Assembly: GCA_963989385.1 (NCBI GenBank)
Contig: OZ022515.1
Coordinates: 12,246,803-12,310,802 of the forward strand
Reading direction: 5' to 3'
DNA from: Ctena decussata
Lineage: Eukaryota; Mollusca; Bivalvia; Lucinida; Lucinidae
Length of the DNA stretch: 64,000 nucleotides
Under the pieces are notes generated by a model. The model did no database searches, was not told the DNA's origin, and saw only the letters and a program-made list of their open reading frames with translations. A program made the translations under genes and the position numbers. Shown here one piece after another: positions 43,501-50,687 of this stretch (positions are counted from its first letter, which is position 1; every line of letters begins with the position of its first letter).

Positions 43501-45181
43501 CCGAATTTACCTGCCTGTCCGAAGTTACCCAACTTGACCCTAGCCCAGCTGACAAGAGCAATTTATTGTATGTCCGAATTGACCTGCCTGTCCGAAGTTA
43601 CCCGACTCTCCCCTACCCCAGCTGACAAGAGAGGCAAACATGATTATGACAGATCTACTTCCTCTGAAAGTGTATCCACTCACCTCGAAGGGGTCCCTAT
43701 AAAACTAGAAACGGAACCAAAACGAAACGAAATGCAACAAAACAAAACGAAACAAAACGCAACAGAACGAAACGAAACGCAACGAAACGAAATAGAAATA
43801 AAACGAAATGGAGCAAAATCTGAAAAAAAAATACCATGAAAGTATCACAGTGGAACAGCACCACATATTAATGCAAAAGGAAGACTAAAAAAGCCCCATG
43901 TTAAAGTCTGTTTATCCCTATACATTGCTATATGAAGTTACCAAGTTACTGGGTATTTGTTAGATCAAATACATTAACTTTTAAACAGATACTTGGCTGA
44001 ATTGTTGCGCATAAAAATAATTGTTGGGGACCGAGGCAAGAACATTATTTCAGGAACCTGGGTCATATGTATGGAGCTGGTAGCCCAAGAATTGTCGAAA
44101 ATCTCATACGACGCTTCACAACAAAAAAAAAAAAGTAAAAATAAATAGTAATTATCTTTAAATAACAATCAAAAACTATAAAGATAATAAAGAAAATGCC
44201 CAGACCAAAACACCCTAAGACCAAATGAGGCCCCAAAATCATATGTCCGTTTATCAAATAAAACAATTCAGCCAAGTATCTGTTTAAAAGTTAATGTATT
44301 TGATCTAACAAATACCCAGTAACTTGGTAACTTCATATAGCAATTTATAGGGATAAACATGGGGCTTTTTTTAGTCTTCCTTTTGCATTAATATGTGGTG
44401 CTGTTCTATTGTGATACTTTCGTGGTATTTTTCAGATTTTGCTCCATTTCGTTTTATTTCTATTACGTTTCGTTGCATTTTGTTTCGTTGCGTTTCGTTC
44501 CGTTTCGGTTTCTAGTTTTATAGGGACCCCACCTTGAAGCACTTTACATGACCACCTTGAAGCACTTTACATGACCACAGGGGCTTGTATCACACATTTT
44601 TTCATGCTGCAGTCATAGGTGTATGTATTGTATTGCCAATACAATACATACACCTATGACTGCAGCCTGAAAAAAAGAGTGATACAAGCCCCTGTGACAT
44701 GACCAAAACAAAAACAACAACAACAAAAAGCTGTTTCCACTATTAGGAGGTTCTGATTTGAACTTGGGTTGGATTTGCTTACTTCTTTTATGACAGCTGA
44801 ATTGTTGAGCCAGGCAAGAAAGGTATGGACTGAGGACTTTGGATGGTAACACAAAGGCTTTTTTTTTCTTTACTTTCGTTTTGAATATCAATGAAAATAC
44901 TGTAAAAATTCTAAATATTGAGACACCAAAAATAATTATCATAACTGTCCTAACATTGGAACAGTTTGGTTTTATAGTACATTAATGTGTCAAAAAATGC
45001 AAATGGGATGGCAAATAGTGTAAACCCTGATCAGTCTGCTCCTTGATGAGCAGTCTGATCTGGGTTTGCACTATATGCTCAGATCTAACTGTCCCAATAT
45101 ATAGAGTTTTTACGGGTAGTAATAAAGTGATAAAATACCCTGAGATCCAAGAACAACCACCTTGGCTTCTATGGATTTCAT
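34002..45181 (-). CDS. Rab small GTPase (Rab5/22/31-type), complete seven-exon gene
   Basis: Vesicle-traffic GTPase. CDS = complement(join(34002-34192, 35376-35501, 37933-37962, 39398-39491, 40731-40800, 41502-41598, 45139-45181)): 651 nt, 216 aa plus stop. It starts MKSIEAKVVVLG. Motifs in order: P-loop GSQGVGKT (split by intron 1), switch I PTIGASFF, switch II WDTAGQERFRSMAPMYYR, NKCDL and ETSA. The variable tail is rich in Ser/Pro/Thr and ends CSC, a CxC double-geranylgeranylation motif. IGASF and APMYYR point to the Rab5/22/31 branch of early endosomal Rabs, but the tail and several core residues differ, so the exact subfamily is left open. All splice sites are GT-AG and phases agree at every junction. 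Exon 5 is a 30-nt microexon. Introns hold MITEs and SINEs. Confidence 0.95.
34793..34947. mobile_element. Palindromic MITE in Rab intron 6
   Basis: Arms TTTTCCTTACCAGTGAATTA, TCGCAG..ACACATGTTG and their complements near 34905-34947; centre GCAGGCCGGAGC. No TSD determined. Confidence 0.55.
35376..35501 (-). CDS. Rab coding exon 6 (NKCDL and ETSA)
   Basis: Acceptor TATATTTCAG, donor GTTAGAAT. Encodes VTCLVGNKCDLVDGRQVE to SLFFETSALKNT, carrying the two guanine-base specificity motifs NKCD and ETSA. Confidence 0.96.
35541..35773. mobile_element. TGAGCCGC palindromic MITE, diverged copy
   Basis: GAGCCACAACATGACATAAC and GTGCTACGGTTTAA ends, family interior. Lies in Rab intron 5, 40 bp from exon 6's acceptor side. 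Confidence 0.6.
35869..36287. mobile_element. TGAGCCGC palindromic MITE with an inserted element
   Basis: Ends TGAGCCGCGTCACGACAAAA and its complement near 36268-36287. The right arm is interrupted by 36077-36251 plus a 6-bp duplication. Confidence 0.75.
36077..36251. mobile_element. Small CAGGCC-terminus MITE, 6-bp TSD
   Basis: 175 bp, TIR CAGGCCTCATACT/AGTATGAGGCCTG. TSD ACAACC at 36071-36076 and 36252-36257; removing element plus one TSD restores the MITE arm GCGCACAACC-TCATTGTTGG. Interior repeats AGCCTGAAAT. Confidence 0.85.
36726..36806 (-). mobile_element. tRNA-like SINE head
   Basis: Minus strand: ATGGCAGAGTGGTAAGC (A-box), TTCCAAACCTTGGAA arm, GGGTTCGAATCC (B-box). It could be a decayed tRNA with a longer variable arm, but acceptor-stem pairing is poor. 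Confidence 0.4.
36848..37020. mobile_element. Inverted-repeat MITE, TCTTACA-GAGTG family, copy 2
   Basis: Arms GAGTTGGGGAAAAxGATAAG and complement around GGAGGCTATGCCGAGC; ends GGATCTTACATGAGTG and ACAAATGCAAGATTCT. Confidence 0.65.
37348..37550. mobile_element. CAGAGCTC MITE, copy 6
   Basis: Complete: CAGAGCTCTAGATAAGAG to CTCTTATCTAGAGCTCTG, 203 bp, centre AACTGTTTCAATGAGATGGTT. Confidence 0.85.
37555..37722 (-). mobile_element. tRNA-derived SINE (GCTCAGTG family), copy 4
   Basis: Minus strand CCCGGTAGCTCAGTGGGAT (A-box), GCCTGCTGATCCAGCG arm, GGTTCCAGCCCC, then the body. The best preserved copy of this family here. Confidence 0.7.
37728..37914. mobile_element. CAGAGCTC MITE, copy 7, next to Rab exon 5
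   Basis: Left end decayed, centre GTTGTGACCCCTCATTAGAG and CTAACAAGGGGTCACAACAT, right end CTTATCTGAAGCTCTG. Its edge is 18 nt from the Rab exon 5 donor. Confidence 0.75.
37933..37962 (-). CDS. Rab coding exon 5, 30-nt microexon
   Basis: Acceptor CTATTTTCCAG, donor GTGAGT. Encodes ELKRNVDTPI and joins exons 4 and 6 in frame (phase 1 on both sides); its length is a multiple of three, so skipping would delete ten residues without a frameshift. A SINE lies 17 nt upstream of the exon (beyond its TSD) and a MITE 18 nt downstream; see findings. Confidence 0.9.
37980..38254 (-). mobile_element. tRNA-derived SINE next to the Rab exon 5 acceptor
   Basis: Same family as 9076-9348. TSD AAATAGGAAAGA at 37968-37979 and 38255-38266. 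The inner TSD copy is, on the gene strand, the pyrimidine tract of the exon 5 acceptor. Confidence 0.85.
38560..38764 (-). mobile_element. tRNA-derived SINE (GCTCAGTG family), copy 5
   Basis: Minus strand CCAGTAGCTCATTGGGTT, GCCTGCTGATCTAACA, body, and tail complement GATGGATGGATGACTTGC. Confidence 0.65.
39398..39491 (-). CDS. Rab coding exon 4
   Basis: Acceptor TCTCCTTCAG, donor GTAAGTAC. Encodes APMYYRKANAAMLIYDIT and SSDSFYDIKDWVS, the rest of switch II and the RabF motif with YDIT. Confidence 0.96.
39530..39720. mobile_element. Inverted-repeat MITE, TCTTACA-GAGTG family, copy 3
   Basis: Same structure as 36848-37020, centre GCGAGGCTATGCCGAGCATC. About 40 bp upstream (gene strand) of Rab exon 4's acceptor. 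Confidence 0.65.
40074..40280. mobile_element. CAGAGCTC MITE, copy 8
   Basis: CAGAGCTTCAGATAAGAAG to CTTATCTGGAGCACTG; centre ACCGTCTCAATGAGACGG perfect palindrome. Confidence 0.85.
40354..40591. mobile_element. TGAGCCGC palindromic MITE, TA target
   Basis: Well preserved copy; TA at 40352-40353 and 40592-40593. Confidence 0.8.
40731..40800 (-). CDS. Rab coding exon 3 (switch II start)
   Basis: Acceptor TATATTTTAG, donor GTATGACT. Encodes LNVDNYRVKLQVWDTAGQ and ERFRSM, with the DTAGQ motif that carries the GTP-hydrolysis Gln. Ends in phase 0. Confidence 0.96.
41050..41194 (+). mobile_element. Minimal 145-bp Helentron-like element
   Basis: Begins ACAAGACCTGTCCCCCTACA, GGACAGCTCACC (hairpin CCTGT-CCCCT-ACAGG) and ends hairpin GTAC-TTTT-GTAC, AGGCGAGCT, A-run. 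Same terminal plan as the 2-kb elements but without the tandem array or microsatellite. Inserted in or beside an AGAATTTGCTCC copy (40830-41049). Confidence 0.65.
41502..41598 (-). CDS. Rab coding exon 2 (P-loop and switch I)
   Basis: Acceptor TAATTTTCAG, donor GTAAGTAC. Encodes GVGKTSVVIRYVGGMF and SKAVSPTIGASFFTYK. Contains the phosphate-binding GKT and the switch I Thr of PTIGA. Starts in phase 1 and ends in phase 2. Confidence 0.96.
41935..42008. repeat. Short inverted repeat in Rab intron 1
   Basis: GCGCAGGTGTGTGTTGAAAT and ATTTCAATACACACCTGCG surround TTGTCAATTTGACAAA, a strong hairpin. Confidence 0.6.
42222..42424. mobile_element. CAGAGCTC MITE, copy 9
   Basis: CAGAGCTCTAGATAAGAG to CTTATCTATAACTCTG. 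Flanked by CTGATAG on both sides, a possible 7-bp TSD. Confidence 0.85.
42540..42749. mobile_element. CAGAGCTC MITE, copy 10
   Basis: CAGTGCTTCAGATGAAAAG to CTTATCTAAAGCACTG; centre diverged. Confidence 0.75.
43691..44529. mobile_element. Mutator-like foldback element with pentanucleotide repeat
   Basis: TIRs of about 310 bp starting GGGTCCCTATAAAACTAGAA, with an (AACGA)n-type microsatellite inside each arm. Flanks CACCTCGAAG (43681-43690) and CACCTTGAAG (44530-44539) form a 10-bp TSD with one mismatch (9-10 bp). Arms are highly similar. No transposase. Lies in Rab intron 1. Confidence 0.75.
44576..44696. repeat. Near-perfect 121-bp hairpin
   Basis: Arms of about 57 bp: CACAGGGGCTTGTATCAC at one end, GTGATACAAGCCCCTGTG at the other, meeting at GTATTGCCAATAC. 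Few mismatches. Could be a very young MITE or a small-RNA precursor within Rab intron 1. Confidence 0.8.
44900..45115. mobile_element. Palindromic MITE next to Rab exon 1
   Basis: Ends CTGTAAAAATTCTAAATATT and complement of CCGTAAAAACTCTATATATT; centre GATCAGTCTGCTCCTTGATG. Its edge is 23 nt from the Rab exon 1 donor. Partial relatives at 2921 and 41275. Confidence 0.65.
45139..45181 (-). CDS. Rab coding exon 1
   Basis: ATG at 45181-45179. Encodes MKSIEAKVVVLGSQ plus one base of the P-loop Gly; donor GTATTTT. The strand beta-1 pattern KVVVLG followed by G-x-x-G-x-GKT across the intron fixes the start. The donor is non-optimal and a palindromic MITE begins 23 nt inside the intron. Confidence 0.9.
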
Positions 45182-45330
45182 ATTTGTATAACAAAATGTC
45201 TAGCAACAAGAGGAAAGGCTACCAAAAACAGTTAAATTCAAGACATTTCGTAAAATAAACACGACCCAGTTTCTGAATCAGGAAGTCATTACATCCACCA
45301 TTTTAAGAGTCACGTGATAGATCAAAGTAT
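45182..45330 (-). promoter_or_regulatory. Putative Rab promoter/5'UTR with palindromic E-box
   Basis: The palindrome TCACGTGA at 45310-45317, about 130 bp upstream of the ATG, matches the bHLH-Zip (USF/TFEB-type) core. On the gene strand it is followed by AAAATGGTGGATG, which resembles a YY1 initiator-type site. The start site is not directly visible. Confidence 0.35.
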
Positions 45331-46147
45331 CTGTTGGTCTAGTGGTCGTGTCCGCTTTAAGAAGATCCCGCCAGTAAATTGGCGCCTTAAGGTCTCTGAC
45401 CTCTCTGTATAATTAATGTGAAGTAGGCAGACAATCTCTATTTTATACACCATGTACAGACAGCTTACTTGTGTGGGAATGGGCATATTGAAAACCGAGG
45501 AACTGCTTTCATTGGAAAACTTTTTGTACAGTTGCAATGCTTTGGATTCGTGGACATACTGGAACATACCAGTATTGACCTGATAATACATTTTCTTCTA
45601 GTACAATAGATTACTAGTAGATTAATCTGTGGATATTCCCAAGAATCTGAATTGTTTGCTGGATTGTTTCCCCTTGTTTTCCTCAGGTCAGAATTTTTGT
45701 TGCTTGACCTGAATTTTGTTACTGGTGTGCTTGGTGGCAGCCTTTTGACATTCACTAGCCAACTTGCGCGTTTGGACATAGCTAGATCGCTAACCGGCTG
45801 ATGTGAGGATTTTTGTAGCCGTCTGGACATCTTCATATCTGTGCAGCAGGTAGGGTCACCTCCCCGCCGGGCACAGCATTTGTCTCACTTTTGTGGTATC
45901 TTTGGCGTCTGGACATCTTCGTATCTGTGCAGCAGGTAGGGTCACCTCCCCGCCGGGCACAACATTTGTCTCACTTTTGTGGTATCTTTGGCGTCAAGAA
46001 CAACTTGTCTAACCAATCTGGTCTCTCCGAAAATGGCTCTCGGTCAGGGACATTCAAATGTAGACTCTCGGTCAGGGACATTCAAATGTAGAGTGGTCGG
46101 CTGCTAGGCATGGTCACTCCCAGGCCAGGGCTCGGCTGCTCTACCAC

Positions 46148-47985
46148 TTGGCTTTGGTGTTGGTGCTTGGATTCATTGTATGGAAATGGCTGAACTCGGT
46201 ACATTCCCTGGACTCAAACCAGGAATGTGGTATTGGTTTTGGAAACCCTTCTGGTAGTATATCCCATTTTTTGGAATACTCCAGGAAACTTGGAAACTGC
46301 AGAAATTCGGAAAGTCTACGCAGCTTTAAACCGTCAAGAGGTACAAATCTGCTTGTACTAATCATCCTGGCTGGGGATATTGAAATAAACCCAGGTCCCT
46401 GTGCTGTCAATGCAATAAATATTGTAAGGCGGCAGACAAGGTTGTTAAATGTGAGGAATGCAGAAAATCCTTTCATGTGACATGTGTAAAACTCAGTGAA
46501 AAAGAATTGTTGGAATTAAAATCAGGAAATGGATCTTGGTATTGCACTGGCTGTAAAGCTGACTGTGATATATGCAGCGGTCCTGTTCTATATGGTCACA
46601 AAGCAGTCCAATATGACAAATGTGATATGTGGATTCACAATGAATGCTCTCTCATGACAGAATCTGAATTTGATGCTGTGAAAAACTCAAACTGCTTGTG
46701 GTTTTGTCCAAAATGCCACTTTTCCATTTTTTCGGATTCATTCTTCTCAGAGCAATTAAACTTGGAAAATCAAAATAGGTTTGCTCCATTGGCAAAGGAT
46801 AATGGAACTAAAACTCCCCAAAATGTGACAAATAAAGACAAATTTATTAGCGGATTGAAATTTGCAAGCATAAACATCAATAGTATACGGGGTAAGAAAC
46901 TTGAGTTGTTGGCCTTCCTTGACTTTCATCAACCTCAGATTGTGGCAATTCAAGAGTCAAAAATTGACAGCTCCATATCAACCTCAGAATTGTTTCCAGA
47001 AACTTTTCCATACAGTGTATACAGGAAGGATAGAAATGATTCCGGCAGTGGTGTAATGTTGCTTATCCACAAGGATATCCCGCATATGCCCATCACAGAA
47101 TTGGAAAACGACTCAGAATCAGTATGGGTTAAAGTGTTTGCAAATAAAACTTCTCATTTTGTGGCAAGTTGGTATCGAACACCTGATGAAAAATTGTTAA
47201 AATTGGAAGATTTTGACCGTTTGTTCAGAGAACAGCTTGATAAAATCAGGAATAAACATAAAGGCAACAAACCACCCTCAGTTCATGTACTAGGGGACTT
47301 CAACTTCCGAAATATTGTTTGGCCTGACAGACTCAACAAATCTGGTTCAGCCTTGAGTCAGTCGGAGGGACAAAAGTTGGTAGACATTATGAATGATCAT
47401 GGATTGGAGCAGTTAGTCCACTTCCCTACAAGAGAAAGAAACACATTGGATTTAATAATGACTTCCCTTCCTACTCAATTTGTAGACATCCACTCCCCGG
47501 ACAAACTCAGTGATCATGACATTGTTTCTGGAACTTTGAAAGTAGTTATTCCCCCCATCAAGAAACCTAGGAGGAAGGTTTATCGTTATCAGAAAGGTGA
47601 TTATGAATCTATGAGGGCAGAAACACTTAAATTTGCAAAAGAAAAGTACTTTAATGGTTACTCAGACACTCGCTCGGTTCAAGAAAACTTCAATCTGATT
47701 ACTTCTTTCATTCAGGACTCAGCAGATAAGCATATTCCATCAAAAACTAGCTATATAGTCGCACGGTCTCCTCGGTTCCATGGATAACACCTGAAATAAG
47801 ACGCAAGATTCGCAGAAGAAATGCAACTCACGCAAAAGCTAAGAAGACTGGTAGCGCAAAAATTAGATCTAAATTTGAAACTTTACGGAGAGAAATCAAA
47901 GCTGATATTAGGAAGCAGCATGCACTCTATGTGAATAACTTGGTTGGTGATGTTAAGGCTAATCCCAGGGACTTTTATCAATAGG
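46148..47985 (+). pseudogene. LINE N-terminal part: 2A-like motif, PHD fingers, endonuclease
   Basis: One frame (46148-46480) ends a hydrophobic segment LLVLIILAG in DIEINPGP, matching the 2A consensus D-x-E-x-NPGP. The next frame encodes zinc-finger pairs CCQCNKYC, CEEC...FHVTC, CTGCKADCDIC, CDMWIHNEC and CPKCH (to about 46725). The endonuclease spans about residues 126-370 of the 46477-47787 frame: FASININS, AIQESKID, VLGDFNF and LSDHD. Frameshifts occur just after NPGP (46399-46402), near 47770 (before PWITPEIRR) and near 47975, so this copy is inactive. Confidence 0.85.
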
Positions 47986-48030
47986 TACATCAATAGTCAG
48001 AAAAAAGACACCCAAGGTATCCCCCCTTTA

Positions 48031-50687
48031 AACAAGAGGGCCATGGTGGCCCTGAATCGCTCACCTGAGCATTAATCAGTTCACTGGCTCTGGTGAAGAT
48101 TTATAAGAGTTTTTACCATACTAACATTTGACCTAGTTTTTGACCCGACATAACCCAGTTTCGAACTTGGCCTGGATATTGTAAGAATAAACATTCTGAC
48201 ACAGTTTCATTGGGTTTGGATCAAAACTGTGCCCTCTGGAGCGTATACAAGGTCGTTCTTATATTTGACCTAGTGACCAAGTTTTTGACCCGACACGACC
48301 CAGTTTCAAACTTTACCTAGATTTCATTAAGATAAACATTCTGACAGAGTTTCATGAAGATTGGATCAAAACTGTGCCCTCTAGGGTGTACACAAAGTTT
48401 TTCTAAGATTTGACCTTGAGCCGACGTGACTCAGTTTCATAGGGGTCTTAGATATAAGGACAATAAACATTTTGACATAGTTTCATGAAGATTGGATCAA
48501 AACTATGCCTTCTAGTGCTTACACAACGTTTTTCTAAGATTTAAACTAGTGACCTAGTTTTTTACCCGACATGACCTACTTTCAAACTTGGCCGAGAGTT
48601 TATGAAGATAAACATTCTGACAATGTTTCATAAAGATTAGTTCAAAACTGTGTCCTCTAGAGCGTACACAAGGTTCTTCTATGATTTGACCTAGTGACCT
48701 AGTTTTCGACCCGACATGACCCAGTTTCAAACTTGTCCTACATATTATGAGGATAAACATTCTGACATAGTTTCATGAACTTTGAATCAAAACTGTGCCT
48801 TCTAGAGCGCACACAAGGTTTTTCTAAGATTTGACCTAGTGACCTAGTTTTCAACTCGACATGACCCAGTTTCGAACTTGGCATAGAGTTTATGGAAATA
48901 AACATTCTGACAATGTTTCATAAAGATTGGATCAAAACTGTGTCCTCTAGAGCGTACACAAGGTTTTTCTATGATTTGACCTAGTGACCTAGATTTTGAC
49001 CCGACGTGACGCAGTTTCGAACTTGTCCTAAATATTATTAGGATTAACATTCTGACAAAGTTTCATGAACTTTGGATGAAAACTGTGCCTTCTAGAGTGT
49101 ACACAAGGTTTTTCTAAGATTTGACCTAGTGACCAAGCTTTTGACCCGACATGACCCAGTTTCAAACTCATCCTACATATTATGAGGATAAACATTCTGA
49201 CAAAGATTCATGAACTTTGGACCACAACTGTGCCTTCTAGAGCTTACACAAGGTTTTTATAAGATTTGACCTACTGGCCTAGTTTTTGACCCGACAGGAC
49301 CTACTTTCAAACTTGGCCGAGAGTTTATGGAAGTAAACATTCTGACAAAGATTCATAAAGATTAGATCAAAACTGTGTCCTCTAGAGTGTACACAAGGTT
49401 TTTCTATGACTTGATCTAGTGACCTAGTTTTTGACCCGACATGACCCAGTTTCAAAAGTATCCTACATATTATAAGGATAAACATACTGACAAAGTTTCA
49501 TGAACTTTGGATCAAAACTGTGCTTTCTAGAGCGTACACAAGGTTTTTCTAAGATTTGACCTAGTGACCTAGTTTTTGACCCAACAAGACCCAGTTTCAA
49601 ACTTGGCCTAGAGTTTATAGAGATAAACATTCTGACAATGTTTCATAAAGATTGGATCAAAACTGTGTCTTCTAGAGCATACACAAAGTTTTTTCTATGA
49701 TTTGACCTAGTGACCTAGTTTTTGACCCGACATGACCCAGTTTCAAACTTATCTTACATATTATAAGGATAAACATACCGACAAAGTTTCATGAACTTTG
49801 GATCAAAACTGTGCCTTCTAGAGCGTACACAAGGTTTTTCTAAGATTTGACCTAGTGACCTAGTTTTTGACCCAACAAGACCCAGTTTCTAACTTGGCCT
49901 AGAGTTTACAGAGATAAACATTCTGACAATGTTTCATAAAGATTGGATCAAAACTGTGTCCTCTAGAGCATACACAAGGTTTTTCCTATGATTTGACCTA
50001 GTGACCTAGTTTTTGACCCGACGTGACCCAATTTCAAACTTGTCCTAGATATTATAAGGATAAACTTTCTGATTAAGTTTCATGAACTTTGGATCAAAAC
50101 TGTGCCTTCTAGAGCGTACACAAGGTTTTTCTAAGATTTGACCTAGTGACCTAGTTTTTGACCCGACATAACCCAGTTTCGAATTTGGCCTAGAGTTTAT
50201 GGAGATAAAGATTCTGACAAAGTTTCTTAAAGATTGGATCAAAACTGTGTCCTCTAGAGCATACACAAAGTTTTTTCTATGATTTGACCTAGTGACCTAG
50301 TTTTAGACCCGATGTGACCCAGTTTCGAACTTGTCCTAGATACAATTAGGATAAACATTCTGACAAAGTTTCATGAACTTTGGATGAAAACTGTGCCCTC
50401 TAGAGCGTACACAAGGTTTTTCTAAGATTTGACCTAGTGACCTAGTTTTTGACCCGACATGACCCAGTTTCGAATTTGGCCTAGATTCTATAAAGACTAA
50501 CATTCTGACAAAGATTCATGAAGATTGGGTCGAAACTGCGCCCTCTAGAGTGTACACAAGCAAAAATTGACGGACGTCCGGACGGACCGACGGACGTCCG
50601 GACGGACGTACGACCGACGACGGACATCACGGTATCCTAAAAGCTCACCCTGAGCACGAACTGAGCACTTCGTGCTCAGGCGAGCTA
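48031..50687 (+). mobile_element. Helentron-like element with about seventeen 145-bp units, inside the LINE
   Basis: Begins ACAAGAGGGCCATGGTGGCC (hairpin), TGAATCGCTCACCTGAGC; ends GACGGACGTCCGGACGGAC microsatellite, ATCCTAAAAGCTCACC, hairpin GAGCACTTCGTGCTC, AGGCGAGCT plus A-run. Between lie about 2.4 kb of tandem 145-bp units (TTTTTCTAAGATTTGACCTA, GTGACCTAGTTTTTGACCCG, GATCAAAACTGTG). Two unit types mostly alternate, giving a 290-bp higher order. The 68-73-codon minus frames here are by-products of the array. Boundary uncertainty is 1 nt in an A-run. Confidence 0.85.

Noticed and set aside
43229..43625. Overlapping frames with repeated CLSEVT/LPVRSYP segments
   Set aside because: Caused by a local repeat (GACCTGCCTGTCCGAAGTTA); present in several frames on both strands, without splice sites or known domain.
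43534..43839. Open frame rich in Lys, Asn, Glu and Thr
   Set aside because: It is a translation of the AACGA microsatellite in the arm of a foldback element.
46141..46476. Antisense 111-codon frame
   Set aside because: Shadow of the LINE 5' coding region on the opposite strand.
48120..50560. CRISPR-like array or a repeat-protein gene
   Set aside because: Units are 145 bp with no short repeat/spacer alternation, in a eukaryotic context; the minus frames of 68-73 codons recur only because the DNA repeats and contain no known domain.
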